In this document: positions 1 to 8,286 of the stretch, one piece after another
Numbering within the stretch: position 1 is the first letter of the stretch
Layout: each line of letters starts with the position of its first letter
NCBI GenBank assembly: GCA_934167365.1
Contig: CAKPKU010000011.1
Span: 1-30,102, forward strand
DNA length: 30,102 nt
Reading direction: 5' to 3'
DNA from: an uncultured Clostridia bacterium
Lineage (GTDB): Bacteria; Bacillota; Clostridia; TANB77; CAG-508
Notes under the pieces: generated by a model
What the model was told of the DNA's origin: nothing
Databases searched by the model: none
What the model saw: the letters and a program-made list of their open reading frames with translations, nothing else
Program-made: the position numbers and the translations under genes

Positions 1-23
1 TTTTTTAAATCTAGCTCTTCCAT
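1..23 (-). CDS. 5' end of an unidentified gene, cut by the window edge
   Basis: An ATG at 21-23 on the minus strand opens a reading frame (MEELDLK) that runs off the left edge. It has a strong GGAGGG ribosome binding site about 6 bases upstream and a good promoter (57-86), so it is probably a real gene start. Seven codons are too few to identify it. In many Firmicutes smpB lies downstream of rnr, but nothing seen here supports or excludes that. Confidence 0.5.
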
Positions 24-56
24 TATTTCCCTCCATAAAATAAATATGCATATACT

Positions 57-86
57 ATTATACATAATATTAGGGTGGTTTGGCAA
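57..86 (-). promoter_or_regulatory. sigma-A-type promoter for the partial gene at the left edge
   Basis: On the minus strand a perfect TATAAT (57-62) lies 18 bases from TTGCCA (81-86), 34 bases upstream of the ATG at 23. This suggests the gene is transcribed separately from rnr, which also ends in its own hairpin. Confidence 0.55.
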
Positions 87-226
87 GTATTTTGGCAAAA
101 TTAGTAGAAATATTTACCTTTTTTGTAAACTAATTTATAATGTTTTTATGCTATTTTCTATGCTTTATAAGCCTTAAAGCCATATAAATCAACTCTTCTA
201 GTAATTGCATTTATTTTTTTCAAATA

Positions 227-267
227 TTAAGCCAAAAATAAGTATATGATTCTTATTTTTGGCTTAA
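227..267 (-). terminator. Long perfect hairpin after rnr
   Basis: A 16-bp perfect stem (227-242 with 252-267) and a 9-base loop lie just past the rnr stop codon. The descending arm carries a run of T inside the stem (CTTATTTTTGGCTTAA in the minus-strand sense). The flank after the stem is only weakly T-rich, so it may act in both directions or mainly protect the 3' end. Confidence 0.6.
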
Positions 268-282
268 CATTTTTATACATTA

Positions 283-2448
283 TTAATCTTTATTAATTTT
301 CCCTTGTATTAGTTCAAATGATATTCTTCTTAAATCTTTATTTGCCTCTATTACCCTAATTTTTACTTCTTGTCCTATCTTATATGTTGCTCCGCTTTGC
401 TCTCCTGTCAAAATTTTTCTGTCTTGGTCAAAAATATAATATTCATTTCCTAGATTTTCAAATCTTATCAATCCTTCAACTGTATTGTTTAAAACTACAA
501 ATACTCCAAAAGAAGTTATACTTGAAATAATACCATCGTATTCTTTTCCAATCTTATCTTGCATGAATTCAGCCTTTTTAATATCTTCACTATCACGTTC
601 AACTTTTTGTGCTACACGCTCTCTTTCAGAAGAAGATTCTGCATATTTTACTGCTTGTTCATTATATAAATTTTTTGTATCTTCATCTATCACATAATTA
701 TTGTCTATATACATTGATATAATTCTGTGTATATATAAATCTGGATACCTTCTTATTGGAGATGTAAAATGACAATAATATTTACTTGCAATTCCAAAAT
801 GACCTTTATTTGTACTTTCATATCTGGCAACTTTTAATGTTCTTAATAATAAATTTGATACAACCATTTCTTCTGGAGTGCCTTTTGTTTTTTCTAGTAC
901 ATCTGCAAAAGATTTTGGGTGTATATTATCTTTATTATATTTTATTTTATATCCTAAGTTAAATAAGAATTTATTTAATTCATCAATTTTATCAGGATCA
1001 GGATTTTCATGTACTCTATATATAAATGGTGCTTCTAACCAGAAAAATCTTTCTGCAACTGTTTCATTAGTTATAAGCATGAATTGTTCTATTATTTCAT
1101 GTGCAAAATTAGTTTCATATTTTTGTACATCTATTGCTATTCCATTTTCATTTAATGTTATTTTACTTTCAGGAACATCTAGATTTAAGCTTCCCGCGTT
1201 TATTCTTTTTTCTTTTAGAATTTTAGCAAGCTCTTCCATTAATATAAAGTTTTCTTTATATTTTAAATATGGATCAACATTCTTCATGTCTTCTTCACTT
1301 AATTCTTCTCCATGCACATATTGTAATATTTTATAAACATTTGTATATGACATTCGCTCTTTGACATTTATTACACTTTTTACTATATCTGATGAAATAA
1401 CTTTTCCATCTTTATTTATTTCCATTTGTACGGTTAATGCTAATCTATCTTCATGAGCATTTAAACTACAAATTCCATTTGAAAGCTCTTTTGGTAACAT
1501 TGGAATTACTCTGTCCATCATATAAATACTTGTTCCTCTATAAATTGCTTCTTTATCTAATTCAGAGCCCTCTTTTACGTAATGACTAACATCAGCTATA
1601 CTTACAGTCAAATTATATGTTCCAGATTCATTTTTCTCAACACATACAGCATCATCTAAATCTTTTGCATCTTCGCCATCTATTGTAAATATTATTTTTG
1701 ATCTTAAATCTGCTCTATTAACTTGCTCTTTTTCTGATATTTTGCTTTCAACAGATTTTGCTTCTTTTATTACACTATCAGGAAATTCGTATGGTAATCC
1801 ATATTCTTTTATAAGTGATAACATATCCACTCCAGCCATATCAATATCACCTATGACTTCAACAATTTTTCCTTCTGCCTTTTTATTATGCTCTGGATAT
1901 TTAGTTATTTTTACAACTACTTTTTGGTTAGACTTTGCTCCACCAAAATTCTTTTTAGAAATAAAAATATCTGATCCGAATTTTTTATCATCTGGAATTA
2001 CAAAACCAAAGTTTTTGCTTTTCTTAAACAATCCTACAATTGTGTCTTTGTCATGAGATATTATTTCAATTACTTTACCTTCTTTGTGTGACATTTTTTC
2101 ATAATTGTCAATTAGCTCTACTATTACAATATCACCATTTAAACTATTATGCTTATTTTTACCTGATATATATATTTCTTCATCTTCATTTTCGATTTTT
2201 ACAAATGCAAATCCTCTTTCATTTATGCTAATTTTACCTTTTTTATATCTACTTGAATCAATTAGACTGTATTTACCTTTTTTATTTATCTGGATTTTAT
2301 ATTCAGATATTAGCTCTTTTAAAATATTAATAAAATCTGCATATTCATCTTTTGGTACACACATTATATTAGCAATTTCTTTTGCTTTCATAGGTACATA
2401 CGATGTTTCAGACATGAAATTTAGTATTTTATTTTTTTGTTCATCCAT
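283..2448 (-). CDS. rnr: Ribonuclease R (RNase II/RNB family 3'-5' exoribonuclease)
   Basis: This is a processive, Mg-dependent 3'-5' exoribonuclease that degrades structured RNA; in Firmicutes it takes part in mRNA and rRNA turnover and tmRNA-linked decay. The 721-residue product has an N-terminal helix-turn-helix-like region (about 1-65), two cold-shock/OB domains (about 70-200), the RNB catalytic domain (about 245-570) and a C-terminal S1 domain (about 640-715). The catalytic aspartates are visible in DGEDAKDLDDAV: D257, D263, D265 and D266. It is somewhat shorter than Bacillus RNase R and lacks a long lysine-rich tail. The ATG at 2448 has an AAGGAG site about 9 bases upstream. secG lies upstream on the same strand but a terminator separates them. 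Confidence 0.97.
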   Translation of the reverse strand: MDEQKNKILNFMSETSYVPMKAKEIANIMCVPKDEYADFINILKELISEYKIQINKKGKYSLIDSSRYKKGKISINERGFAFVKIENEDEEIYISGKNKHNSLNGDIVIVELIDNYEKMSHKEGKVIEIISHDKDTIVGLFKKSKNFGFVIPDDKKFGSDIFISKKNFGGAKSNQKVVVKITKYPEHNKKAEGKIVEVIGDIDMAGVDMLSLIKEYGLPYEFPDSVIKEAKSVESKISEKEQVNRADLRSKIIFTIDGEDAKDLDDAVCVEKNESGTYNLTVSIADVSHYVKEGSELDKEAIYRGTSIYMMDRVIPMLPKELSNGICSLNAHEDRLALTVQMEINKDGKVISSDIVKSVINVKERMSYTNVYKILQYVHGEELSEEDMKNVDPYLKYKENFILMEELAKILKEKRINAGSLNLDVPESKITLNENGIAIDVQKYETNFAHEIIEQFMLITNETVAERFFWLEAPFIYRVHENPDPDKIDELNKFLFNLGYKIKYNKDNIHPKSFADVLEKTKGTPEEMVVSNLLLRTLKVARYESTNKGHFGIASKYYCHFTSPIRRYPDLYIHRIISMYIDNNYVIDEDTKNLYNEQAVKYAESSSERERVAQKVERDSEDIKKAEFMQDKIGKEYDGIISSITSFGVFVVLNNTVEGLIRFENLGNEYYIFDQDRKILTGEQSGATYKIGQEVKIRVIEANKDLRRISFELIQGKINKD

Positions 2449-2762
2449 ATTTTACATCTCCTTGCATAATGTATTTAGGTTTTTAATAAAGGATTTACCT
2501 ATAAACCTATTACTATTAAAAGTATAATTTTATAATAATAGCAAAATAAATTTGCTATGTGGTTGTTTTATAATAACATTACATAATATAACTTACTCAT
2601 TACAAGTTATTGATTTAAAACTAAAATTTCAAATATACTAAATAACTATAATCTAGCTATTTATCTAATTTTATCACTTTCAAATATTATACAAAAAGGA
2701 ATTACAAATAATATGTAACTCCTTCTTATTATATATCTTTTTAAATAAATTAAATCTAAAAT
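2449..2762. other. 314-bp AT-rich spacer between rnr and secG
   Basis: The spacer holds the rnr ribosome binding site (near 2458-2463), a small palindrome around 2541-2557 (AGCAAAATAAATTTGCT) and the secG terminator (2693-2724). Several TATAAT-like strings occur between them, but I could not pick one convincing -35/-10 pair for rnr. No coding frame of note was seen. Confidence 0.5.
2693..2724 (-). terminator. Rho-independent terminator after secG
   Basis: In minus-strand RNA an 11-bp stem (AAGGAGUUACA with UGUAAUUCCUU) is followed by a U run. One pair is a G-U wobble only in the minus-strand sense, which fixes the orientation. It suggests that most secG transcripts stop before rnr. Confidence 0.75.
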
Positions 2763-3011
2763 TTACATTAAATATAAGAAACTTAATCCTATTGTTCCTA
2801 TTGCAAAAAGCACACCTAAACCTACTGTTGCCTTTTTTAAAGCTCCATCTTTTGTTCTACCTTTATTTTTTTCGTAGAAATTATTTGTGCTAGAGCCTGT
2901 TATTGCTCCAGAAGCTCCTTGGCTATCTTTTGCTTGTACAGTTGCCAATATTATTAAAGCTACACATATTATTATATACAATACCACTATTATATTTTTT
3001 GCTATTGCCAT
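2763..3011 (-). CDS. secG: Preprotein translocase subunit SecG
   Basis: SecG is the small accessory membrane subunit of the SecYEG protein-export channel. The 82-residue product has the family layout: a first membrane helix (about 5-25), a cytoplasmic loop rich in Gly and Ser (QGASGAITGSSTNNFYEKNK, the conserved signature region), a basic stretch, and a second helix (about 62-82). Its length is usual for the family. The ATG at 3011 is preceded by a GAGGGAT site. It lies 76 bp after clpX on the same strand and is followed by a terminator, so it may be the last gene of a clpP-clpX-secG unit. Confidence 0.93.
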   Translation of the reverse strand: MAIAKNIIVVLYIIICVALIILATVQAKDSQGASGAITGSSTNNFYEKNKGRTKDGALKKATVGLGVLFAIGTIGLSFLYLM

Positions 3012-3087
3012 TTTTATCCCTCATTTCGTAATTTTCTCTTCACGTTTTTTATTCTATCATAACATTTTTCTAAATGCAAATAGTTTT

Positions 3088-4407
3088 TTAAGCTGTCTCT
3101 TCTTTTTTATTTGTAGACTTTCTTGAATTTTTTCTATCAACTCCTATAAGTCTATTTTCGTTAATGATTATAACTGGTTTTTCGCCATTTTCAATTGTAT
3201 TTTTTGTTATTATGCACTTTTCAATTTTAGGATTTGATGGGATTTCAAACATAATATCTCTCATTATTTCTTCTAAAATTGATCTTAAACCTCTTGCACC
3301 AGTTTTTCGCTCTATTGCTTTATCTACTATACATTCTAATGCTGATTCTTCAAATTCTAAATCAACATCATCTAGTTCAAATAAACGTTTATATTGTTTT
3401 ACCAAAGAATTTTTTGGCTTTGTTATTATATCTAATAAAGCTTTTTTATCTAGCTCCTTTAATGTAGCTATTATTGGTAGTCTTCCTACAAATTCTGGAA
3501 TCAAACCAAATTTTAACAAATCCTGTGGTAATAATTCACTTAATAGCTCTTGTTCATCTTTTTTAGTTGAAAATTGAGTACCAAATCCAATTGATTTTTT
3601 ACCAGTACGATCTTTAATTAAATTTTCTAATCCTTCAAAAGCTCCTCCACATATAAACAAAATATTATCAGTTTTTATTTGGATAAATTCTTGATGTGGA
3701 TGCTTTCTTCCTCCTTGTGGAGGAACAGAAGCTACAGTTCCTTCAACAATTTTTAATAATGCTTGTTGTACACCTTCGCCACTAACATCCCTTGTTATTG
3801 ATGGATTTTCAGATTTTCTTGTTATTTTATCTATTTCATCTATATATATAATTCCTTTTTCTGCTTTAGGTATATCATAATCAGCAGCTTGAATTAATTT
3901 TAATAATATATTTTCTACATCTTCACCAACATATCCAGCTTCAGTTAATGTAGTTGCATCAGCTATTGCAAATGGAACTTTTAATATTCTGGCTAATGTT
4001 TGTGCTAATAATGTTTTTCCACATCCTGTTGGTCCTAGTAATAAAACATTACTCTTTTGTATTTCTACATCATTTTTATCTGCATTATTGCTACTTGTAT
4101 TATTTATTCTTTTATAATGATTATATACTGCAACAGCAAGCGTTTTTTTAGCTTCATCTTGACCAATTACATATTGGTCTAATATATCTTTAATTTCAGA
4201 TGGTGTAGGTAATTTTTCAGAATCATTTAATGTATATTCTTCTTCATTTACATTTTCATATACTTCATCTTCTAAAATACTATTACATGCTTTTATACAT
4301 TCATCACATATATACACTCCAGGACCTGCAATTAATTTTTCTACTGCATTTTGCAATTTACCACAAAATGAGCATTTTACACTATTGTTTTTACCACTAT
4401 TTGCCAT
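3088..4407 (-). CDS. clpX: ATP-dependent Clp protease ATP-binding subunit ClpX
   Basis: ClpX is a hexameric AAA+ unfoldase that recognises tagged substrates and feeds them to ClpP. The 439-residue product has the N-terminal zinc-binding domain with C12, C15, C34 and C37, the Walker A motif GPTGCGKT (125-132), the substrate-gripping pore loop AGYVGED, the Walker B motif IIYIDEID, and the IGFG loop (in KKSIGFG) that docks onto ClpP. Length is slightly above the family norm because of a short acidic linker (about 45-65) and a lysine-rich tail. It starts 27 bp after clpP with an AGGAGG site and is probably co-transcribed with it. Confidence 0.97.
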   Translation of the reverse strand: MANSGKNNSVKCSFCGKLQNAVEKLIAGPGVYICDECIKACNSILEDEVYENVNEEEYTLNDSEKLPTPSEIKDILDQYVIGQDEAKKTLAVAVYNHYKRINNTSSNNADKNDVEIQKSNVLLLGPTGCGKTLLAQTLARILKVPFAIADATTLTEAGYVGEDVENILLKLIQAADYDIPKAEKGIIYIDEIDKITRKSENPSITRDVSGEGVQQALLKIVEGTVASVPPQGGRKHPHQEFIQIKTDNILFICGGAFEGLENLIKDRTGKKSIGFGTQFSTKKDEQELLSELLPQDLLKFGLIPEFVGRLPIIATLKELDKKALLDIITKPKNSLVKQYKRLFELDDVDLEFEESALECIVDKAIERKTGARGLRSILEEIMRDIMFEIPSNPKIEKCIITKNTIENGEKPVIIINENRLIGVDRKNSRKSTNKKEETA

Positions 4408-4434
4408 TTTGCCTCCTATTTTCTCTTTATTTTT

Positions 4435-5040
4435 TTAGATTCTTTTGTCCATAATTCCATCTATAAGCCCATATTTCAAAGCTTCTTCAGCTGTCATATA
4501 ATTGTCTCTTTCAGTATCTTTTTGAATAGTTTCTAAACTTTGACCTGTTCTTTCACTTAATAATTTATTTAACTTATCTCTTGTTTTTACCATATGATCT
4601 GCATGTATTTTAATTTCTGTTGTTTGACCTGAAAGACCGCCACCACCGATTAATGGTTGATGTATAAGTATTTCTGAATTTGGTGTTGCAAATCTTTTTC
4701 CTTTTTCTCCTGATGCTAATAATACAGCTCCCATACTAGCAGCCATACCAACACATATTGTAGATACAGGACATTTGATATAATTCATTGTATCTACTAT
4801 TCCCATTCCATCTGTTATTGATCCTCCTGGGCTATTTATATATAAAAATATCTCCTTTTCTGGATCTTCTGATTCTAAAAATAATAATTGTGCAATTACT
4901 AAACCAGCAGATGCACTATTTACATCTTCTCCTAAAAATATAATTCTATCTTTTAGCAATCTAGAAAATATATCATAAGATCTTTCTCCTTTTGAAGTTT
5001 GTTCTATTACATATGGAACTAAACTGTTTTTTTCTAACAT
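4435..5040 (-). CDS. clpP: ATP-dependent Clp protease proteolytic subunit ClpP
   Basis: ClpP is the serine peptidase that forms the two-ring proteolytic chamber of ClpXP. The 201-residue product shows the full catalytic triad: S102 in MAASMGA, H127 in LIHQP and D175 in KDTERD. The handle region and the YINSPGG substrate-binding strand are intact, and the length is standard. The start has an AAGGAGGA site and a plausible sigma-A promoter (5076-5104). The tig terminator lies just upstream, so clpP probably begins its own transcript with clpX. I saw no clear CtsR heptad repeat or CIRCE element upstream. Confidence 0.97.
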   Translation of the reverse strand: MLEKNSLVPYVIEQTSKGERSYDIFSRLLKDRIIFLGEDVNSASAGLVIAQLLFLESEDPEKEIFLYINSPGGSITDGMGIVDTMNYIKCPVSTICVGMAASMGAVLLASGEKGKRFATPNSEILIHQPLIGGGGLSGQTTEIKIHADHMVKTRDKLNKLLSERTGQSLETIQKDTERDNYMTAEEALKYGLIDGIMDKRI

Positions 5041-5075
5041 AATTTTCCAATCCTCCTTGTTATATAATTATATGA

Positions 5076-5104
5076 ATTTTATAATATAACTGTTTATTTT
5101 TCAA
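5076..5104 (-). promoter_or_regulatory. Putative sigma-A promoter for clpP
   Basis: On the minus strand TTGAAA (5099-5104) and TAAAAT (5076-5081) are separated by 17 bases and lie 36 bases upstream of the clpP start. An imperfect palindrome (AATAGCTC, TTTT, GAGTTATT; 5103-5122) touches the -35 box and could be an operator, but it matches neither the CtsR nor the HrcA consensus. Confidence 0.5.
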
Positions 5105-5176
5105 TAGCTCTTTTGAGTTATTTAAAATAATTTTTAAATACTAATTTTTATGATTCCTACTAAAAAATTAATAATG

Positions 5177-5227
5177 TACAAAAAAGTTAGAGACATACAT
5201 AATATAAAATTACTAGCCCCTAACTTT
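5177..5227 (-). terminator. Rho-independent terminator after tig
   Basis: The minus-strand RNA forms a 12-bp stem (AAAGUUAGGGGC with GUCUCUAACUUU) in which two G-U pairs exist only in this orientation, followed by a U run. It separates tig from clpP. Confidence 0.75.
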
Positions 5228-5235
5228 TATTTCAT

Positions 5236-6549
5236 TTATTTTTCAGCTTTTTCTGCTTTTTTTGTTGCTTTTATATTTGCATTATCTACTATAAATTGTA
5301 TTGCTTTTTCTGTTGTTATATTATTTTTTAAATATTCTTTTAAGTTTTCGTTATTTAAAAGTTCATTTTCTTCTTTTCCGTAATTTTTAGCCATTTCTTT
5401 GATTTTTTCTTCAATTTCTAAATCAGTAGCTTCAATTTTTTCTTCTTTAACTATTGCTTCAAGTACTAATCTTGTTTTTACAGATTCAGCAGCTTGTGCT
5501 TCATATTCTTTTCTCATTTCATCTTCTGATTTATTCATCATTTTTAAATATTGAGCTAAATTTAATCCTTGATATGCTAGTCTTCCATCTATATCTCTTA
5601 AAATATTGTCTATTTCAGTTTCAATCATTCCTGATGGGATATCAATTTTTGTATCTTCACATACAGCTTTTATTGCTGCATCTTCAGTTTGATATTTAGC
5701 TTGTTTTTTCTTTTCTTCAACAATTTTTTCTTTTATACTTGCTTTTAAATCTTTTAATGTTTCAAATTCACTAACATCTTTAGCAAATTCATCATCTATT
5801 GCTGGTAATTCTTTTACTTTTATTTCATGTAATTTTACTTTAAATGTTGCATCTTTTCCAGCTAATTCTTTTGAAAAATATTCTTCTGGGAATTTAACAT
5901 TTATGTCTTTTTCTTCTCCAATTTTCATTCCAATAACTTGGTCTTCAAATCCTGGTATAAATGTTTTACTTCCTATTTCTAATTCGTGTTTTTCTGCTTT
6001 TCCACCTTCAAAAGCTTCTCCATCAACAAATCCTTCAAAATCAATAACTGTTATGTCTTTATTTTTTACTGCTCTATTTTCAACACTTACTAATCTTGCA
6101 TTTTTTTCTGCCATACGATCTAATTCAGCTTTTACATCTGCTGCCATTACTGATGTATCTGCTTTTTCTAATTCTATTCCTTTATATTTTCCAAGTTTAA
6201 CTTCTGGTTTAGTTTGTACTATTGCAGTAAATATTAAGTCTTTTCCTTTTTCCATTTGTGTTATTTCAATTTCTGGTCTACTTACTGCATCTATATTATT
6301 TTCTTTTAATTCTTTTTCATATATATCTGGTACTATTTCATTAAAAGTATCCTCATAGAATATAGATGATCCATATGTTTTTTCAATTAATGACATAGGA
6401 GCTTTTCCTTTTCTGAATCCTGGTACGTTAAAATATTTAGCTGTTTTTGCATAAACTTTTTTCATACCTTCATCAAATTTTTCTGCTTCTACTGTAAATG
6501 TTAATTTTAATTCATTTGTTTTATCTGTTTTTTCTACTTTAATACTCAT
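5236..6549 (-). CDS. tig: Trigger factor (ribosome-associated chaperone and peptidyl-prolyl isomerase)
   Basis: Trigger factor binds the ribosome exit tunnel and shields emerging polypeptides. The 437-residue product has the N-terminal ribosome-binding domain with the GFRKGKAP signature, which contains the ribosome-contact FRK segment. An FKBP-type isomerase domain follows (about 150-245, with the FEGFVDGEAFEGGKAEKH region), then a long helical C-terminal arm domain ending in a Lys/Ala-rich tail. Length is typical. Its position next to clpP and clpX is the common Firmicute arrangement. The ATG at 6549 is preceded by a GAAAGGATG-type site. Confidence 0.96.
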   Translation of the reverse strand: MSIKVEKTDKTNELKLTFTVEAEKFDEGMKKVYAKTAKYFNVPGFRKGKAPMSLIEKTYGSSIFYEDTFNEIVPDIYEKELKENNIDAVSRPEIEITQMEKGKDLIFTAIVQTKPEVKLGKYKGIELEKADTSVMAADVKAELDRMAEKNARLVSVENRAVKNKDITVIDFEGFVDGEAFEGGKAEKHELEIGSKTFIPGFEDQVIGMKIGEEKDINVKFPEEYFSKELAGKDATFKVKLHEIKVKELPAIDDEFAKDVSEFETLKDLKASIKEKIVEEKKKQAKYQTEDAAIKAVCEDTKIDIPSGMIETEIDNILRDIDGRLAYQGLNLAQYLKMMNKSEDEMRKEYEAQAAESVKTRLVLEAIVKEEKIEATDLEIEEKIKEMAKNYGKEENELLNNENLKEYLKNNITTEKAIQFIVDNANIKATKKAEKAEK

Positions 6550-6631
6550 TATTATTCATCCTTTCACTCTCTAAAACTAGCTTTCTCATTATAACACATA
6601 TTTTTGATTTTGCAATACTAACTTTTACAAA

Positions 6632-7549
6632 TTACATATTTTCTGCTAGTAATTCTATTTTTTGTATTAATATTTCAGATTTCCTATTAGAAATTTGATT
6701 GATATTTATATTTTTATCCATGTCTGTACTAAAATCAATCTTATGTATTTTGTAATCTTTAAATGATTCTTCAATTGCGTTTATGTTTTCAATTTTTTTA
6801 CTATTTTCAATTGTAAATGGTTCACAAATTACTATATCTAAATTTACTTTTTTTATCTTAACAATTTCTTTTATAATTTCATCTAAAAGATTATAGTAAT
6901 TGTTATAATCTATATATAGCAATATTTTATCATTATTAACTACTTCCTCAATTTTTCTTCTTATTTTTAAATATATCCTAATATCATCTTTTTGTTGATT
7001 TTCTGATTTTAAATAAGACTTTACTTTGATAGAATTATATTCAATTTTTGAATTTGGATTAATTAAGCTTACATCTATATCATTGTCAAAGTATATTACT
7101 GATGCAATTTTTAATGGCTCTTTATTCCAAACATAACAAATATCTTTTTTGCTTTTTTGCGTTTTTATACTTTCACATTCCTTTTTAAATCCCATTTTTG
7201 TAAAAAACTTATTTAATATTTTGTCTTTTTCTTCTATATTTACTGTTAATTTAATATTCTCCTTTTTTATACTTTCTATAAGTATTTTTCCAATTCCTTC
7301 TCTTCTTATTTCTTTTTTTACAAGAATTTTCCAGATATTGCAATTTTCATCTAAACTAATAAACCCTTCAATTATTCCATCTTCTGTATATACTATTGTT
7401 GATGAAATGTTTTCAATAAACTTTTTTCTAATATCAGTATATTCATCTATTATAACTTTATTTTTTTGGGTAATGTCTGATTTTAAAACTTCTTCTTTCC
7501 AAAATTGCATAATACTATCTATATCATCTTTTTTTAACTTTTTTAACAA
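6632..7549 (-). CDS. GNAT-family N-acetyltransferase with an unrecognised C-terminal domain
   Basis: The N-terminal half (about 1-145) looks like a GNAT acyltransferase. It has a core strand followed by the acetyl-CoA-binding segment (VKKEIRREGIGKILIESIKK) and ends with a KFFTKMGFKKE stretch typical of the last GNAT strand. The acceptor cannot be predicted. The C-terminal half (about 146-305) matches nothing I recognise; it alternates strands and helices (for example ILLYIDYNNYY and VNLDIVICEPF), as in an alpha/beta fold. Codon one is TTG, supported by a GGAAGGG site 6 bases upstream. The gene lies 18 bp after the metallophosphoesterase and is likely in the same transcript. Confidence 0.7.
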   Translation of the reverse strand: MLKKLKKDDIDSIMQFWKEEVLKSDITQKNKVIIDEYTDIRKKFIENISSTIVYTEDGIIEGFISLDENCNIWKILVKKEIRREGIGKILIESIKKENIKLTVNIEEKDKILNKFFTKMGFKKECESIKTQKSKKDICYVWNKEPLKIASVIYFDNDIDVSLINPNSKIEYNSIKVKSYLKSENQQKDDIRIYLKIRRKIEEVVNNDKILLYIDYNNYYNLLDEIIKEIVKIKKVNLDIVICEPFTIENSKKIENINAIEESFKDYKIHKIDFSTDMDKNININQISNRKSEILIQKIELLAENM

Positions 7550-7567
7550 AATAATCCCTTCCTATTT

Positions 7568-8275
7568 TTAATTAATTTTTAGTAATTTAAAGTCTAGATA
7601 ATCTGCACTTACTAAATTAAAATCAATACCTTCCACATTTCCAATTACAGCCTCTGCATGAGACTTTCCATGTAAATGTCCATAATAGCATCTTTTTATA
7701 TTATATTTTTTTAATGTTTTATAAAATTCTAAACAATTATTTTCTAACAAGTTTTTACTAATTAATGGAGGATAATGCAAAAATGCTATTATTTCTTTAT
7801 TATTTCCATATTTTTTTATTGCATCTTGTATAGAAAGCTCTAATCGCTGATTTTCACGATTTATCATTTTTCTACTATTTTCGCTTTCTTGAAAACTCCA
7901 GCCTCTTGTTCCAACAAATACTTTGTCTTCATATTCTAATGAATTATTATATAAAAAATCTATATTACAAAACTTATTATCTTCTAAAAACTTTTTCATA
8001 CTTGTTACTGTTGTCCACCAATAATCATGATTACCTTTTAATAATATCTTTTTCCCTGGCAATTCATTTAAGTATTTAAAATCTAAATATGCATCTTCTA
8101 TATATGTAGCCCATGAAAAGTCGCCTGGTAAAACTACACAATCTTCTTTTTTTACTTTACTCAACCAATCATTTTTTATTTTTTCATCATGTTTTTCCCA
8201 GTTTTTACCAAATATATCCATTGGTTTATTTTGACTAAAAGATAAGTGTAAATCCCCTATTACGTATATTGACAT
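7568..8275 (-). CDS. Calcineurin-like metallophosphoesterase
   Basis: This 235-residue protein has all the metal-binding motifs of the calcineurin-like fold in order: GDLHLS near the N-terminus, LPGDFSW, LKGNHDYWW (the GNHD box), AFLHYPP and GHLHGK. This pattern fits the predicted phosphohydrolases of the COG1768 type. The substrate is unknown; phosphodiesters or phosphomonoesters are possible. It lies 11 bp after tsaD and just ahead of the GNAT gene, within a leftward run starting at recN, so co-transcription is likely. Confidence 0.85.
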   Translation of the reverse strand: MSIYVIGDLHLSFSQNKPMDIFGKNWEKHDEKIKNDWLSKVKKEDCVVLPGDFSWATYIEDAYLDFKYLNELPGKKILLKGNHDYWWTTVTSMKKFLEDNKFCNIDFLYNNSLEYEDKVFVGTRGWSFQESENSRKMINRENQRLELSIQDAIKKYGNNKEIIAFLHYPPLISKNLLENNCLEFYKTLKKYNIKRCYYGHLHGKSHAEAVIGNVEGIDFNLVSADYLDFKLLKIN

Positions 8276-8286
8276 TCTATTCTCCT

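Noticed and set aside
485..2527. Several plus-strand open frames opposite rnr (for example 878-1336 and 2105-2527)
   Set aside because: They are antisense to a well-supported RNase R, lack ribosome binding sites and have the Phe/Ser/Leu-rich composition expected of reverse-complement AT-rich coding DNA.
5103..5122. CtsR or HrcA operator upstream of clpP
   Set aside because: The palindrome AATAGCTC/GAGTTATT matches neither the CtsR heptad repeat nor the CIRCE consensus.
5903..6358. Plus-strand frame opposite tig
   Set aside because: Antisense shadow of trigger factor; no ribosome binding site and low-complexity Ser/Phe composition.
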